From assembly GCA_013396995.1 (NCBI GenBank), contig VWZP01008598.1, forward strand, positions 897,382 through 961,381: DNA of 64,000 bases. Direction: 5' to 3'. Under the pieces are notes generated by a model. That model did not search any database, had not been told where the DNA came from, and saw only the letters and a program-made list of their open reading frames with translations. This document shows positions 1-11,700 of this stretch, piece by piece (positions within the stretch are counted from its first letter, which is position 1; each line of letters begins with the position of its first letter). The position numbers and the translations under genes are program-made. This stretch comes from Dicaeum eximium. Its lineage: Eukaryota > Chordata > Aves > Passeriformes > Dicaeidae.

Positions 1-3000
1 GGGGGTGCCCAGCAGAAACACTGCAAAAATATCTAAGTTTTGGGGGGTTCTTAATGTTTTGAGAAAGCCTCCAGATGGCTGCCCAAATGAGAAACTGCAG
101 TGTTTTCTCTTTTCTTACCTCATCTTCACTCCTGGCTACCCAGCAAGATCATGCAAGGAACAGATGCACATAAAAATGAAAAACAGTTGGGAAAACACAT
201 ATAAAAATAGCAGCAGTGTCCATTTTGCAATGCAGAGAGCACAGCTACATGAGGAATACATTTTGATGCCAGCAAAGAAACTCAGACAATCTTGTCAATT
301 AAGAAACATCAATACCCAACTCCACTCTATTGCCCCCATGACAGGCAACAGCCACTCTGGCTCTAGAGCAGCAGCCAGCAGAGGAGCCCATCCAGCAGAG
401 AAGAGAGACAGGGGAGAGATGAGTTTAGTGGCCCCTGAGCACCAGCACTCCTGCCTGTTTCAGCTTTGCCATCTGTGAAACGTTTCTCTGTCCTGCAGCA
501 CCTCTGAGCTCTGCTGCTGCAGAGCTACACACAGCTAGTAACTCTGGAGGATCACTTTAGTAGCAGCGACAATACAGGTATGTCTGGTGAGTCTCTAGCT
601 TATTTCTCAGACAGCATACATTTTTTGAAATAAAGACTCCTGAAACACAATCATGCTAAACCTTGCCACAGCATCTGGCTTCTCTCATAGCTTTAAGTCA
701 GCTTAGAAGGGCCTTTGCTTCCCTTTGCATCATGTTTCCAAACCTCACTGCTTCTGATCCAGTCTGTTGGGAAGTACAAGCTGTCCAAGATCTGCCAGCT
801 GTGCTCAGAAAGAAACCTCCTACAGAGCCAGCAGCTCTGCCTTTTGGGTCTGGCTGTCCCTCCACTTTTGGTTATGCCAGTCATGCACCACCTTGTTCAG
901 GACTGAGCTTTCCCTACCTAAATGCTAAATTATGCTCTGGCCAGTCACCAAATGGCACTTTTATCTCCCTAACAGCCCATTCATCAGCTGCAGCTGAACA
1001 CTGACAGTGCTCCAGAGCAAGGACAACAACCTTGCAAGAGTTACTGCAAGAGGACGAGTTCTCTGTTCACTGTAGGGTACCTCAACTGTGCTTATGTAGG
1101 CGTAGGAAGCATCCTTGCAAGTCCTGGGGTGCTAATGATGGCCTGAGCAACCACCTCCATGCTCCCTCCCTCAGCCGTTGATGGGGAACAAGGCCCAGCA
1201 CCTGGGGTCTTCAGTCCTGGAGAGAGGGGACAACATAGGCTGGCTTTTGCTGCTGTCTCTGCAGGAACCAGACCCCCCCAGATGAATCATTGCACTTAAT
1301 TTCTTTTATTACTCTCATAAAATCATGCAAGTTTTACCTCTCTGAAGCAGCACTTTGAGATGCTGCTCCCTTTCCTACTCTGCAGAAGTAGTAAACCACA
1401 CCATGATGCTGGCTGGATACAAGCAGCTCTGCTCATGAAGAGGAGTTGCAATACTCCCTTGAGAAATGCCTCATTCCTCTTCCCAAATCACATCACAGCT
1501 TGGGTTTGCCATATCCTTACACACAGGAAAATTGGAAGGATGAAACGACAGTTTGTTTCACCACCACGGTCACAGAGGAGGTGGCAAGGGGGGCAGGTGG
1601 AAGCAAAAATAAAAAGTTTTCCTCAGCGCAGCAAGCTCGGTGATAGTTGCTAAACTATCACCACACAATCAAAGCAGCCTTGCTGACAGCCCTGCCGGTG
1701 CATTGCCCCACACATCTCACCACACTCCTGGCCAGGACTGCCTGGGGGTGTGTGCATGTCCCTACACGGGGTTGGAGGTACACAGGTGCACTCCAGCTCC
1801 CTTTCTCTTTTCCTAGAAAGGTTTTTAGAAACCCCCAAATTCAGTTTTTCTGGAACGATTGAGGGCATGATGTGAGTCAACGTGAGTGAAACAAGTAAAT
1901 GAGATTTGTCAAGGAAAAAACAAGCCAGGAAGACAGGAACAAAGGGCTTGGTGGGAATAAAGAGAAAGCCACAGATCAGGCAATAAATTGGTAAATGAGG
2001 CACAAAGGACAGGACAGAACAACTAACCTATTGCTGCTAATCCAGTCATAGTTTGCAAAGCAGGATCATGAGTCACCAGCTCCATCAAGGCTGGAACAGA
2101 AACTCCAGCTTACCACATGCAAGAGCAGAACATCCTTTTTTTGGCAAAGCCAAGGGCGCCTGTTTGTGGCATGTGGGAGGCTGAAGGTCTGGAGTCAAGT
2201 GCTGCAGGTACATGCACATGATATGGAGACAGCAGGAAAGCTGGCTGGAGTCACCTGCAGGACCCTCACTGCATGGAGGGATGCTCTGGGGAATTGGGGC
2301 TCCCCTGCCAGTTCAGCACTGGGCAATGTGCCAGGTTGGGGCTGTGCCATGCATGTTGGGGTTTCAGTCTTGCTAGAAAAAAATTGGGGACTTTTTCTGG
2401 GGTTTCCAATGAGGTGAGTGTTCACGTCGCTTCCTTCTTGCCCCAGCAAGACTCAGCGCAGCCTGACCTCCCACCTAGCCAGTGCTTTGGACCCTTTCCA
2501 CAACCCCAAATCATGATGGAGGCTCTGATGCTGCCACTGGTGGCATGGAGAGATCTGTGCACACCCCCGTTCTGTCATCCCACAGAAGCCAGCAACACCT
2601 CCCAGATTCTTCTTTGCCCATCACAGGCATCTTACAGGCACTTCCAGGGAGCAAAGGGGCCTGTGCAGTTTCTGCCCTGTTTTGACACATCCTTAAGGAA
2701 GTTTTGCTCATGCTTGTGTTGCATCTATGGAAAATCTAAAAACATATAGGCCATAACACTGCAGATGGTACAAAGAGGTGCCTGCAAAGATGCTGCTGTT
2801 CCACTGGTTCATGAACCCAAAAGGAAGCTGTGAGCGAAGAGTGTTGGCCAGCCAGGAGGGTTATACAGCCTTTGTTTCTCCCCTGCTGTGCACTGCAGGT
2901 TTTGGGTCCCTGAACAGGACAGGGGAGCAGTGCTACCTGGCACAGTGCAAAGCAGAAATTTTGGCTTGCTCCAACAAAAGTCAGAGATCTGGCTCCAGGC

Positions 3001-6000
3001 CTCAAAAGCCCAGGCTGCTGAGGTGCTCGCTTTTGCAGCAGGAGATGTGTTCATATGCATGTGGAAGTGTAGGCTCTGAGAAAGCAGCCACCACAAGGAA
3101 ATGAAACCTTAGATATGCACTGAAGATAATTTTGGGAAGCTAAACATCCTCTTGTCACGCAAATCAATTGAGCAGCCTGGCAATGGTCAGGGCAGGGAGT
3201 CTCTCACTTTTCAGCCACAGAGCATAACTCCCAGTTTGGGCTCTGCAGTATGCCTGGGTGCACAGGGGCTGCCAACCTGGCAAACACCTCTTGCCAGCCA
3301 GAAAGCTGTACTGCACCATCAATGCTGTGGGGATGGCTTCCCAGCAGAGCCTGCTAGCTTCAGGTGCATCCCTCTTATATTAAGCCCAGAAGCCATCATC
3401 ATCAGGGCTCTGCTAGCTATAAACTGGGAGCAAACAGAAGCCTTGACTGTGCGCTCTGAGAGAAGCCATCGTGCTCTTTTTGAGGTGAAGCAGCAGGATA
3501 CCTCACCAGTCCTAAAGCTGCCTGACCTCTAGGAAGTAGTAAGAGTTCTCAGCAACATTATACATCCATAAAGAGTGAACACCTGCCTGTGCTAATTGGT
3601 GATATTCCTGTTGCATGGATAAAGATGTTTCATTTGGTCTCTCCCCCTATGTCTCCTAAAAAGCTCTGACCTGAGTATCTCTACACGCTTGGCAGAGGTT
3701 TTATTTCTGTCCTGGAGGATGGGATAAGAGAGACTTCCTCCAGATTTTAAAGACTGCTGTGAGACAAGGAAAGTCACAAGACCCAGAGGGAATCAGTCTC
3801 AGCTGGGGAACAAGAAGAGCAATCCTGCAGTTGTGGTTCTGGCACAAGCCTCCCCTGCCTGCAAGTGCCCAGTGGTGCTGCTTGTCACCATCTCTAAAGC
3901 AGCTTTATTTAGGATAAAAACACCCAGCTGTTACAGAGCCTCTGGAGACAGGTCACCACCACAAAACCTTGTCCTTCCCTGGCACCCCAGGGCCAAAATC
4001 TCTGCCCCATTGCTGCAGGGTGGGCATGGAGGCACAGCTCCTGATGCCTGGGGAACGGGCAGGCCAGGGAGACCAGCTTTCTTTTTAGAAGTCACTCCAT
4101 ATGTCAGGAGACATACAGGGTTCATTGACTCATTAAACAGGGTGAAGCTAAGCTCATCTTGCATCATCCACAGCTGGCCAATACCCGGTGGAGGCAAGAG
4201 TGGGGAGGCTGATGTTTATTCTCCAACCCCGCAGCTACTCAGCTTTGAACAAATGACCCCTCTCAGTGACACGGCAGTAAATTGCTTAAACAAATGCAAA
4301 GTTCAGATAGTTGCAAAGAACTTGTCTCTGTTGCCAAAAAATTACAAACCACCAGTGTTTTCTGAAAAGCAAGGCTGTGCAGCTCGCTCATAAGAGAGGC
4401 AACAAGATGCCAGGAGCCAGTGAGTAGGGCAGATGTGGAAGGACTCTGGTTCTTGCTCAGACAAAACCTTTAGGCGTGGGGGCTGATTTTGCTGCTATTG
4501 CTCCTAAGAACAGAGGCAAGGTCCCCTGGAGCCCTGCATGTGTTTGTAGGGAGCGGGGCAGCAAAAGTCCCATGGGCACAGCAGGTGAGCCCATGTTTGA
4601 TCAGAGTCTCCCTGAGCAGATTTGAGGGCAGCCCATTTCATCACCCTCTCAAGTCAGGAAATTACTCACCTCAGCACTGGGTCTTTCCAAGTCCCTTGTC
4701 CTCAAATCAGTAGCAACTTTCCAGACAGTGATCCCAAAGCACTTGAAGGCAAGGGCCAGTGATGTGGCCAGCATCTCCAACCTGTCTGAACCAACCTTCA
4801 CGTGCCCTTGTTCCCCAGTGGGCAGGCACACGAGCATCGCCTACTGCAGCACCAGGCTTTGCCATTGAATGTTGGAATAGAGACAAACTGCTGCTCCCTT
4901 CTCTTTCCATGAAGACTGGGAGAGAGGCAGTCTTTTTTCCCCCGCTCTGCACAACACCCCAAGCTGCTGGTAGCTGTTGCTGTTCCAAAAGCAGCTTAAA
5001 ACCATCACCCTGAGCCAGAGTCTAGGAGCAGTGCTGTGCATAAGCCTAGTAAACAAAAACTTTGATAGTCACAGAGCCACAGCCATCAACTGCAACACAA
5101 CTGCTTGTGTTCAAAGGTTCAAACCAGTAAGAGAATTTCACCCCAAAATCTCACCCACCCTTCACCATCCAAACTGCTATGCTGGAAGCTGTACTTTTAC
5201 TAGTTTAATGTGAGGAAAGAAATAAAGAAGGGAATAATTAAGCCTCCAGAGGCCAGAAGGCCACCAAGAGTTTGCAGAGGTGCATGAATCAGCTGGGCCA
5301 GATTCAGGTGAAGTGGTGGCTTCCTGAGTTCAGCTGCAAAGAATTAAGCATCCAGGTACACAGTTTTTGCACACCCCTCACTCAGGAGTGCTCTGGCAAA
5401 TCCTCTTCAAATCAAACTGCATTCCTGAGTTCCATACATGTCCCAAGGCTGTTTTCTGACAAATTATTTTCAGCCCCTTTTGCATGCAGAAAACTGGCAC
5501 CCTTTACATCTTTCTGAAATGGTTTCCAGGTGAGCCATAAAGCATCTCACCACACCATCCTGCCCTCCCTCCCAATAACTGCCCAGACAAACCCTTCTAA
5601 GCCACGTGCCAGCTAACCTGAAGCAGGGGGGATTTAAAAGCTTAACCCTCACTGCTTCATTTTACCACTAGACTTCATAATCTTCTTTTTTTCTGTTTCC
5701 ACTGCAGCAATAACAACTCACAGACATATTTAGAAGGTAAAGCATGCTGCAAGAGGAGCTTTAACACAACAGTTTATAGCCCAAATCTTTGACAAATAAG
5801 CACTTACAGTACTTACATCAGCACCTAAAATTTTAGGGTTTAATCTATAGGAAATAAAAATGGGAAACAGTATGTTTTGTTTAAAACCTTACTTTTCTTT
5901 CCTCTCTGGAGCATGACTTACCTGCCATCCCTGCTCTCAGATGCTGAAATGGCTTCTGAGGTCCTTGGTACAAAAGCATGTAGAACAGACTAGACACAAC

Positions 6001-9000
6001 AACAAAACAACCTCAGACTGTTCACCTGGGAAAGGGCCTTCAGATCCCTACATCACTCAGCCCCACAAGTGGCAGCTGCTGGGGATTAAGCCTTAGCTGA
6101 TGGAAATGAGCAGTAACTCACTATTACCACTCTAGGAAGGTGCTGGGATCTGTGTGCCAGGAGAGGATGCATTGAGCTATAAAGCAGCAGGAGAATTCTC
6201 TGGCCCCATCAGGATGGAATGTAGTTGGGTTTCTCTGTACCCTTAGTCTGTCTATCTCCTCTGTAGCCCCTAGAGCAAAACTCATCAGGAGGTAAGGCCA
6301 GCCTGTATTACCTGATCAGTAAAACCAGGTAAATGGTAAAATGGCAAATCATGACTGGCATAATGATACTCTGAAAGATCTGTGTGCTAGGCTGGGAGCT
6401 GGGCTGCCCTACTGCTGCCCTCATGGGTTGAGGAGGGATTTGAATATCCTGTCATGCCAAAGATGGGTGTACATGGGTTTTCTAATCTCTGCCAGAAAGG
6501 GAGAAGGGAAGCAGAAAGGGCTGGTAGAGGGGGAAGGCAAGGCTTACTGTTGCCTGCCAGTGTAGGGAAAGCAGGAACATCATCCTGCTGTGTGGTGTGC
6601 TCCCTGCCAGCTCTTGAGTGTAAATGTTTGTGGAGCCCAGAAAAGGTGATGTACAAGGCTCATGAATGCCATCCCTTTGCCACTGCTGAGCAGGTGGGCT
6701 AATTAAACAGGCTGTGCTGCTAAATGGTACTGAAGTTGCACGATCTGGATCAGTGTGACACTCGCTCAGCAGAGCCCAAAACATCATAAAATTGTGATTG
6801 CTTTTCCACTTCTGCCTGGAGAGAGCATCCTCATGGAGCATCTCCTGTGGCCACCTGCCACCAGGCAAGTGACTGAGGGCCAGCACACGAGCAGCTCCTG
6901 CCACCAGCACTGCTTTGGCCTGCTCCCTCTTACAGGCAGGTGGGGATGGAGATTTGGGAATATTTACATTTCCAGAGGGATGATTTGAACTCTTAGCAAT
7001 GTCTGACTTGAGGAAAGCATCACTGAGGATTAAGCCATTCAGGCTAAGCATAGGTACCTAAAAGATGGAAGCATCCCACACCAGTAACCATTCCAGAACC
7101 CCTCATCCCACACTCCCCAATGGCCAGGCAAGGGCTTTTTGATTGCTTTGCATTTGCTCGTAGGCCCTACTGACTGAAGCTGTAACATCACTGAGAAGGA
7201 AGTCAACAGGAACACAGAGGAAGAGGAGGAAATGCCCATAAACACCACTGGATACTGCTGCTAAAAATAAATGGGAGGGGTGCTGGTTCCTGATTTACTA
7301 TACCTTCCTGCAACTTCCCATCCACCAGGCTCATTCCTGCACTGTGAGAGCTGGGATGGACAACTTTCCGTAGCAGCTGTTCCAAGACAGCAGCCAGCTG
7401 ATGTTGCACAGCATGTAGATGGATATTTTTAAAGCCATTTGGCTTCTCCTGTCCATGCATGCTGGTTAAGTTAATCAGGGTGAGCACTGCTGAGAAACCT
7501 CATATCTAAGCACAGAGCAAGGTTCTGGTGCTCTCATCCATTATGGGTATGTCAGCTGCCTCCACTGGGCAAAGAGACCTTTTTCCCTGCATGAGGAGCA
7601 GGAAGCTGTGCTCCTGAGGAGGTGGTGGAGAGCAGAAGTAGCACTGCTGGGAGCTGGACATCCTGCAGCAGTGCCAGCTATGCCCCCAGCTCATTGGAAG
7701 GGGAGCTGTGCACCTGCTGGGTGAGGATGAGCAGTGGAGATCAGCTCTGGTACTCAGCCCAAAGGCAGCTGACTCAAGCTACATCTTATTTCACCCAATA
7801 ATTATCTAGCAACTGGTTTTCAAAGACATTTTTCACAGGCTGTTTCCTCCCTGAGGTAGTAGCTCAAGATCCAGAGCTGCCAAGAAAATGGCATTCACCA
7901 CATTATTCCCCTGGCTGCAGCCCTGCTCGCTGGGGAGAGGGACACTCTCCTTTTCCAGGAGCTGATGAGAAGCTGCCTACTAGTAGCTCAACCTTCCAAT
8001 ACTTCTCACTGCTCCGTGCTCCCTGTCAAGCCTGGGAAGTGACCACAGCAGGGGTTCAACAGCCATCACTGGTGCAGGGCAGCACTGTCAAGAGGCACCT
8101 CTTGCCCATGTCCCAGCCACTGAGGTCTCAGCACAACCCAGCTTCTTCAGGGTTTATTATCTGCACACCTACCAAACCTGCTTGCATTTATACAGTGGGG
8201 AAGCCCAGCTGCAGGGCTCTGAGCAGCCACAGGCAGGATTTGCAGGGCTTTGGAGAAAAACCCCAGGTTTTTCCCCATTATGTTATGTCCTTGAGAATTT
8301 CCCTTTGCCACATGCATGGGGCAAATCTGTTCAGCCCATGCTTGACCATTACAATGCCTTTTCTTGTATGATACTCACTGATGTTCTAAACCAGTATGGG
8401 ATGGTCCAGCCCTGCCTCTGCTCTGTTCTGCTCCAGCCAGCCTCACGATTTCAGGGCATCCTTTTTTTGGCCATGAAGGTCTTCTGCCAGGATGTATTAA
8501 GGCAGAAAGAGCTGGGAGAAAACGGCTCCATCTATGCATCCTCCAGCACACATCCCCAGGTCAGCACTGCTTTCTCCCAGCCCTAATCCCCCACGTCTCC
8601 ATTTCAGTGGAAAGCCAGGAGGAAGACTAATTGCTGACAGCATTGCCAAGAAACCCAACATGTCCAAAACCATTGTGCTGTTTTTAGCATCTTCCGTCCA
8701 GGAATCTCACAAGCGTGTGACTGAGGAGGTATTTTTACCTTCCTCCCTCAGCATTCCAGGCGGGACAGCTGGTGCCTCTGCAGTGTGAGCAGTCACTGGT
8801 GGCTGCTGTGAGCCAGGACCAGCAGCTGGGCCCGCTGCCAGGATTGCTGACTTCCAGCTCCCAGCAGCCCGGGACTCTGCAGCTGAACCAACCACCCATT
8901 TCCCCATGTGGTTTAGCCTTTGGGATCAGAGGCACGGCAGTGTGCTCGAAATCCTCCCCAAATGCTTCTGTAAACAACACCAGAGAAGATTAGGAGGAAC

Positions 9001-9339
9001 AGCAAATGTGAATTAAGGACAAAAATAGTGCAAAATCGTGTGGGTTTTTTTCAGACAAACAGCATGTGAAGGCTGGCCACAGCTCTCCTGCTGTGCAGAG
9101 CCCTTTCCCATACATGCCTGAACTCCTATACCCAGAGCTGGGTGCTTATGGACCCATCTAGATGCAGAGCTGGCCAATAAAACAGCAAATGAGAGGCAGG
9201 GGGTTGGATCTCAGCCAGCACTCAGCACCCCAAATCCTCCAAATCCAGCTTCCCTGTCCCCATGCTGCTGCCCTTGGTTTGACAGAGAAAGCTGTGCATT
9301 GCAAGGGTCCTTGCAAGGCTAATTCCTCACAGAAAAATT
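1..9339. other. Intergenic DNA downstream of SEPTIN7, no gene recognised
   Basis: This is moderately GC-rich unique-looking sequence. Open frames reach 186 codons (3833-4393, plus) but none shows a recognisable domain, a matching splice structure or a clear coding bias. They overlap open frames on the opposite strand. In vertebrates the next gene downstream of SEPTIN7 is usually EEPD1 on the same strand; I looked for its helix-hairpin-helix and phosphatase-like coding segments here and did not find them. Confidence 0.6.
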
Positions 9340-9925
9340 GGAATAGTGAGGCCAGCAGGGCCAGGGCAGTGATCACCACTTGTACTCGGCACTGGTGAGG
9401 CCACACCCTAAGTGCTCCATCCATTTCTAGGCCTCGCACTTTAAAAAGGACACTGAGGTGCTGGAGCATGTCCAGCAAAGGGCAGCACGGCTCTGAAAGA
9501 CATGTTAGAAAACACGTCTGTGAGGAACAGCTGAGGGGGCTGGGCTGCTTTAGTCTCAAGAGGAGGAGGCTCAGGGGGCACCTCACCGCTCTCTACAAGC
9601 ACCTGAAAGGAGGCTGTGGGCAGATGGGGGCCGGTCTTCTCCACCGGGCCTGCATGAGAGGGCAAGAGGGAATGGCCTTAAGATGAGACAGGGGAGATTC
9701 AGATTACATATTAGGGAAAAAATTTCAGTGTTAGTGTGGTCAGGTGTTGGAATAAGCTGCCCAGGGAGGTGGTAGAGTCACCATCCCTGGGTTGTTTACA
9801 GAGCACCTGGATCTGGCTCTGGATGATATGGGTCAGGTGTTACAGTGGCAGTGCTGGGTGGACACCTGGACTGGATGATCTTAAAGGTCTCTTCCAACCT
9901 TGATGACAATTCTGTGATTCTGTGA
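9340..9925 (+). mobile_element. CR1 LINE, 3' fragment
   Basis: A 5'-truncated chicken-repeat-1 retrotransposon copy. The order of landmarks matches the CR1 3' region: the GTACTCGGCACTGGTGAGGC block, GAGGTGCTGGAGC, the CTGAGGGGGCTGGG and CTCAAGAGGAGGAGGCTCAG block, the CTGCCCAGGGAGGTGGT block, TCTTCCAACCTTGATGA and a terminal pair of ATTCTGTG units at 9909-9925. The coding frame is broken and there is no intact ORF. The end of the element is sharp at the terminal repeats. The 5' limit is approximate. Confidence 0.93.
9909..9925 (+). repeat. CR1 terminal octamer tandem (ATTCTGTG x2)
   Basis: Two head-to-tail copies of ATTCTGTG with a closing A form the 3' terminus of the CR1 copy. In this family they stand in place of a poly(A) tail and mark the site where reverse transcription starts. 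Confidence 0.85.
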
Positions 9926-10274
9926 GAGTCTTTCTGCACACCTATTCCTTGGTAGGTACTGCCCAGCCCATGTGGGACGCTAGTTCATTCAAACTGATTA
10001 TGTGGGGGAACAGAGGGGTGTATATCATTGGCTCTCTTGAGATGCATCAAAATAAAGCCAAGGTCTGTCAAAACCCCTGGGGTTTCAATCAGCCCAAACC
10101 CTTCTTTGACAAAGCAATGATCTTGAGGAAAAGGATGCAGCCTCCTGACTCTCATCTGGACAAAGCCAAATGCCAGCAAGGCATTTGGATAGGATTTGGC
10201 AGGAAGGATAATGCTTGATGCAAGGGTGACTACATATTTTGCTGTAGAACAAGAACCTTTTCCATCTTTGGGAT
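9926..10274. other. Intergenic stretch, nothing recognised
   Basis: Unique sequence between the CR1 end and the AT palindrome. I see no gene, RNA or repeat in it. A 98-codon frame at 9922-10218 starts inside the CR1 terminus and is taken as chance. Confidence 0.5.
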
Positions 10275-10319
10275 ATATTAATAACCCTTTAATTAATTAA
10301 TTAATTAGGTTATTAATAT
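10275..10319. repeat. Inverted repeat enclosing a TAATTA array
   Basis: Two perfect 12-base arms, atattaataacc at 10275-10286 and ggttattaatat at 10308-10319, flank a 21-base centre. That centre ends with the self-complementary array taattaattaattaatta (10290-10307). Only ctt (10287-10289) breaks the overall symmetry. TAATTA is the core recognised by many homeodomain proteins. The structure could be a regulatory site or a simple AT hairpin. Confidence 0.8.
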
Positions 10320-10435
10320 CTCTATTTTTAAGACATCAGTGACAGCCACTCGAAGCACTCAGCATGAGCCAGCAGGGAGTTAATATCTCTGACAGAAATC
10401 CCTCCTATGGGAAATCAGCCTTCAATGAAAACCCA

Positions 10436-11010
10436 GCACGCCATCCTTTCACGGCGCACAGCAAAGCGGCTCAGGGCGCTGAAAACCGAGGGGTGTGCCC
10501 GTCCTCCGGCGCTCATCCCCCACCTGGGGCACAGCGGACACCGCGCCACATTCAGGAGCACAACAGCGGTGCCCCAGGACAAGGTGCCCTGCAGGGGCCT
10601 GAACCAGCGGTAATTGCTCCTGCTCTGGCTGCTGCTGCTGCGAGACGCCGGGAGATGTGGCAGGAAGGGCAGGCGCCAGCCCCCAGATCCCGAATTAGGT
10701 CGGTGGAGTTGTAACATCTGGCCCCGTAGCTGCCTTTCTGCGGGGATTAGGCACAGGCGCCACTCAGGCACTGCGACATAAATACCCCGAGATGCAGCCT
10801 GTGGGGGTCTGGACATGTGTGCTCTCCCTGCGGCCGAAGGGCTCGGGGGCTGCTCCGCAAGAAGGACACTGTGTTCCCCTGTGCCATGCTCCTGTCCCAG
10901 CCGCGGCTGCTCCGAGGGCACTGCCCTCCCCCGGGCTGGCTGGGTCGGTCACCTGTGAGCCATTGCAGCACCGTGGGAGGGGTGGCAAACGTGAGCAAAC
11001 ATTCCCGGGA
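10436..11010. promoter_or_regulatory. CpG-rich patch (possible CpG island or promoter-like region)
   Basis: By eye count this roughly 570-base stretch carries about three dozen CG dinucleotides, while neighbouring kilobases have very few. It includes GGCGCC, GCGGCCG and CCGCGG stretches and an ATAAATA (about 10780-10786) that resembles a TATA element. Open frames of 116-168 codons on both strands are expected at this GC content, and no protein family was recognised. It could be the promoter of an unannotated transcript, an intragenic island of a neighbouring gene, or a methylation-protected enhancer. Confidence 0.5.
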
Positions 11011-11302
11011 AACTGGGAGAAACTGCCAGAATGAGGCATTATCCAAAAGAGCTACACAGGAACTCAGGAAACCCCGCTTAGTCATGGGACAAGGCCACGG
11101 GCAGGAGGGGACACCAGCTGCTGAGGGACATTCCCATTCACCATGCAAAACCAGGGCCAACTTTTTACATCCCGTATATAAACACAGTGTCTCTATAAAT
11201 TCACATAAATAAAGACATACAGGACATTGCTCCTGATTAGTATTTTAAGCAGCATCAAATTCCCTTCTCAGTCATGAAAAGGCAATTAGGTTTCCTGTGT
11301 GG

Positions 11303-11395
11303 GTTTGTTTTTTTGGGTTTTTGTTTTTTTTGTTTTTTTTTTGTTTTGTTTTGTTTGTTTGTTTTTTTGTGTTTGGTTTTTTTTTTTTTTTTTTT
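11303..11395 (+). repeat. T-rich/GTTT simple repeat
   Basis: Long T runs are punctuated by single or double G (GTTTTGTTTTGTTTGTTTG) and end in a 19-base T tract at 11377-11395. In the other orientation it would read as an A-rich tail-like stretch. No retroposed body was recognised beside it. Homopolymer length is error-prone in assemblies. Confidence 0.9.
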
Positions 11396-11585
11396 ACTGC
11401 AGAGCAGCAGCAAGCAACACTGTCAGGTGGTCCCTTCTTGCCATTTTGCAATGCTCCTGCCAGTGGTGCCAACCTAGCAAGCCTGTGGATTTCAGGCCAG
11501 TTTAGTTCAGGGTTTTGTCTTTGCCACTTCCATTGGAGCAACCTGAGGGGCACAGAGTAAGACAGGCAGAAGGATCGCGAATGTA

Positions 11586-11700
11586 TTCCAACCCCCCGCT
11601 CAAAGTTCAGAGCAGGGTACTCAGGATGCTCCATCCAGCTGGGCTGTAAAACCTCCAGGGATGGAGCACTCCCAGCCTCATGGGCACTTGCACAGCCACC
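11586..11700 (-). mobile_element. Probable old, degraded CR1 fragment
   Basis: The segment contains CATCCAGCTGGGC, then AAACCTCCAGGGATGGAGCA and later ATGGGCA. This is the same order as the reverse-complement CR1 3' segment seen clearly at 14640-14730. Divergence is high, the terminal octamers are missing, and the limits are approximate. Confidence 0.5.

Noticed and set aside
3833..4393. 186-codon plus-strand frame
   Set aside because: GC-richer DNA favours long frames. There is an overlapping antisense frame, no domain and no splice context.
1..9339. Exons of EEPD1, the usual neighbour of SEPTIN7
   Set aside because: None of its recognisable coding segments was seen on either strand.
9158..9586. 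142-codon minus frame over the CR1 at 9340
   Set aside because: It runs antisense to a CR1 3' region and is a repeat shadow.
10415..11212. Several frames of 80-168 codons on both strands in the CpG-rich patch
   Set aside because: Dense overlapping frames on both strands are expected from GC-rich composition. No protein family was recognised.
11303..11395. T-rich tract considered as the reversed poly(A) tail of a processed pseudogene
   Set aside because: No coding-like or RNA-like body adjoins it, and the G-punctuated pattern fits a simple repeat.
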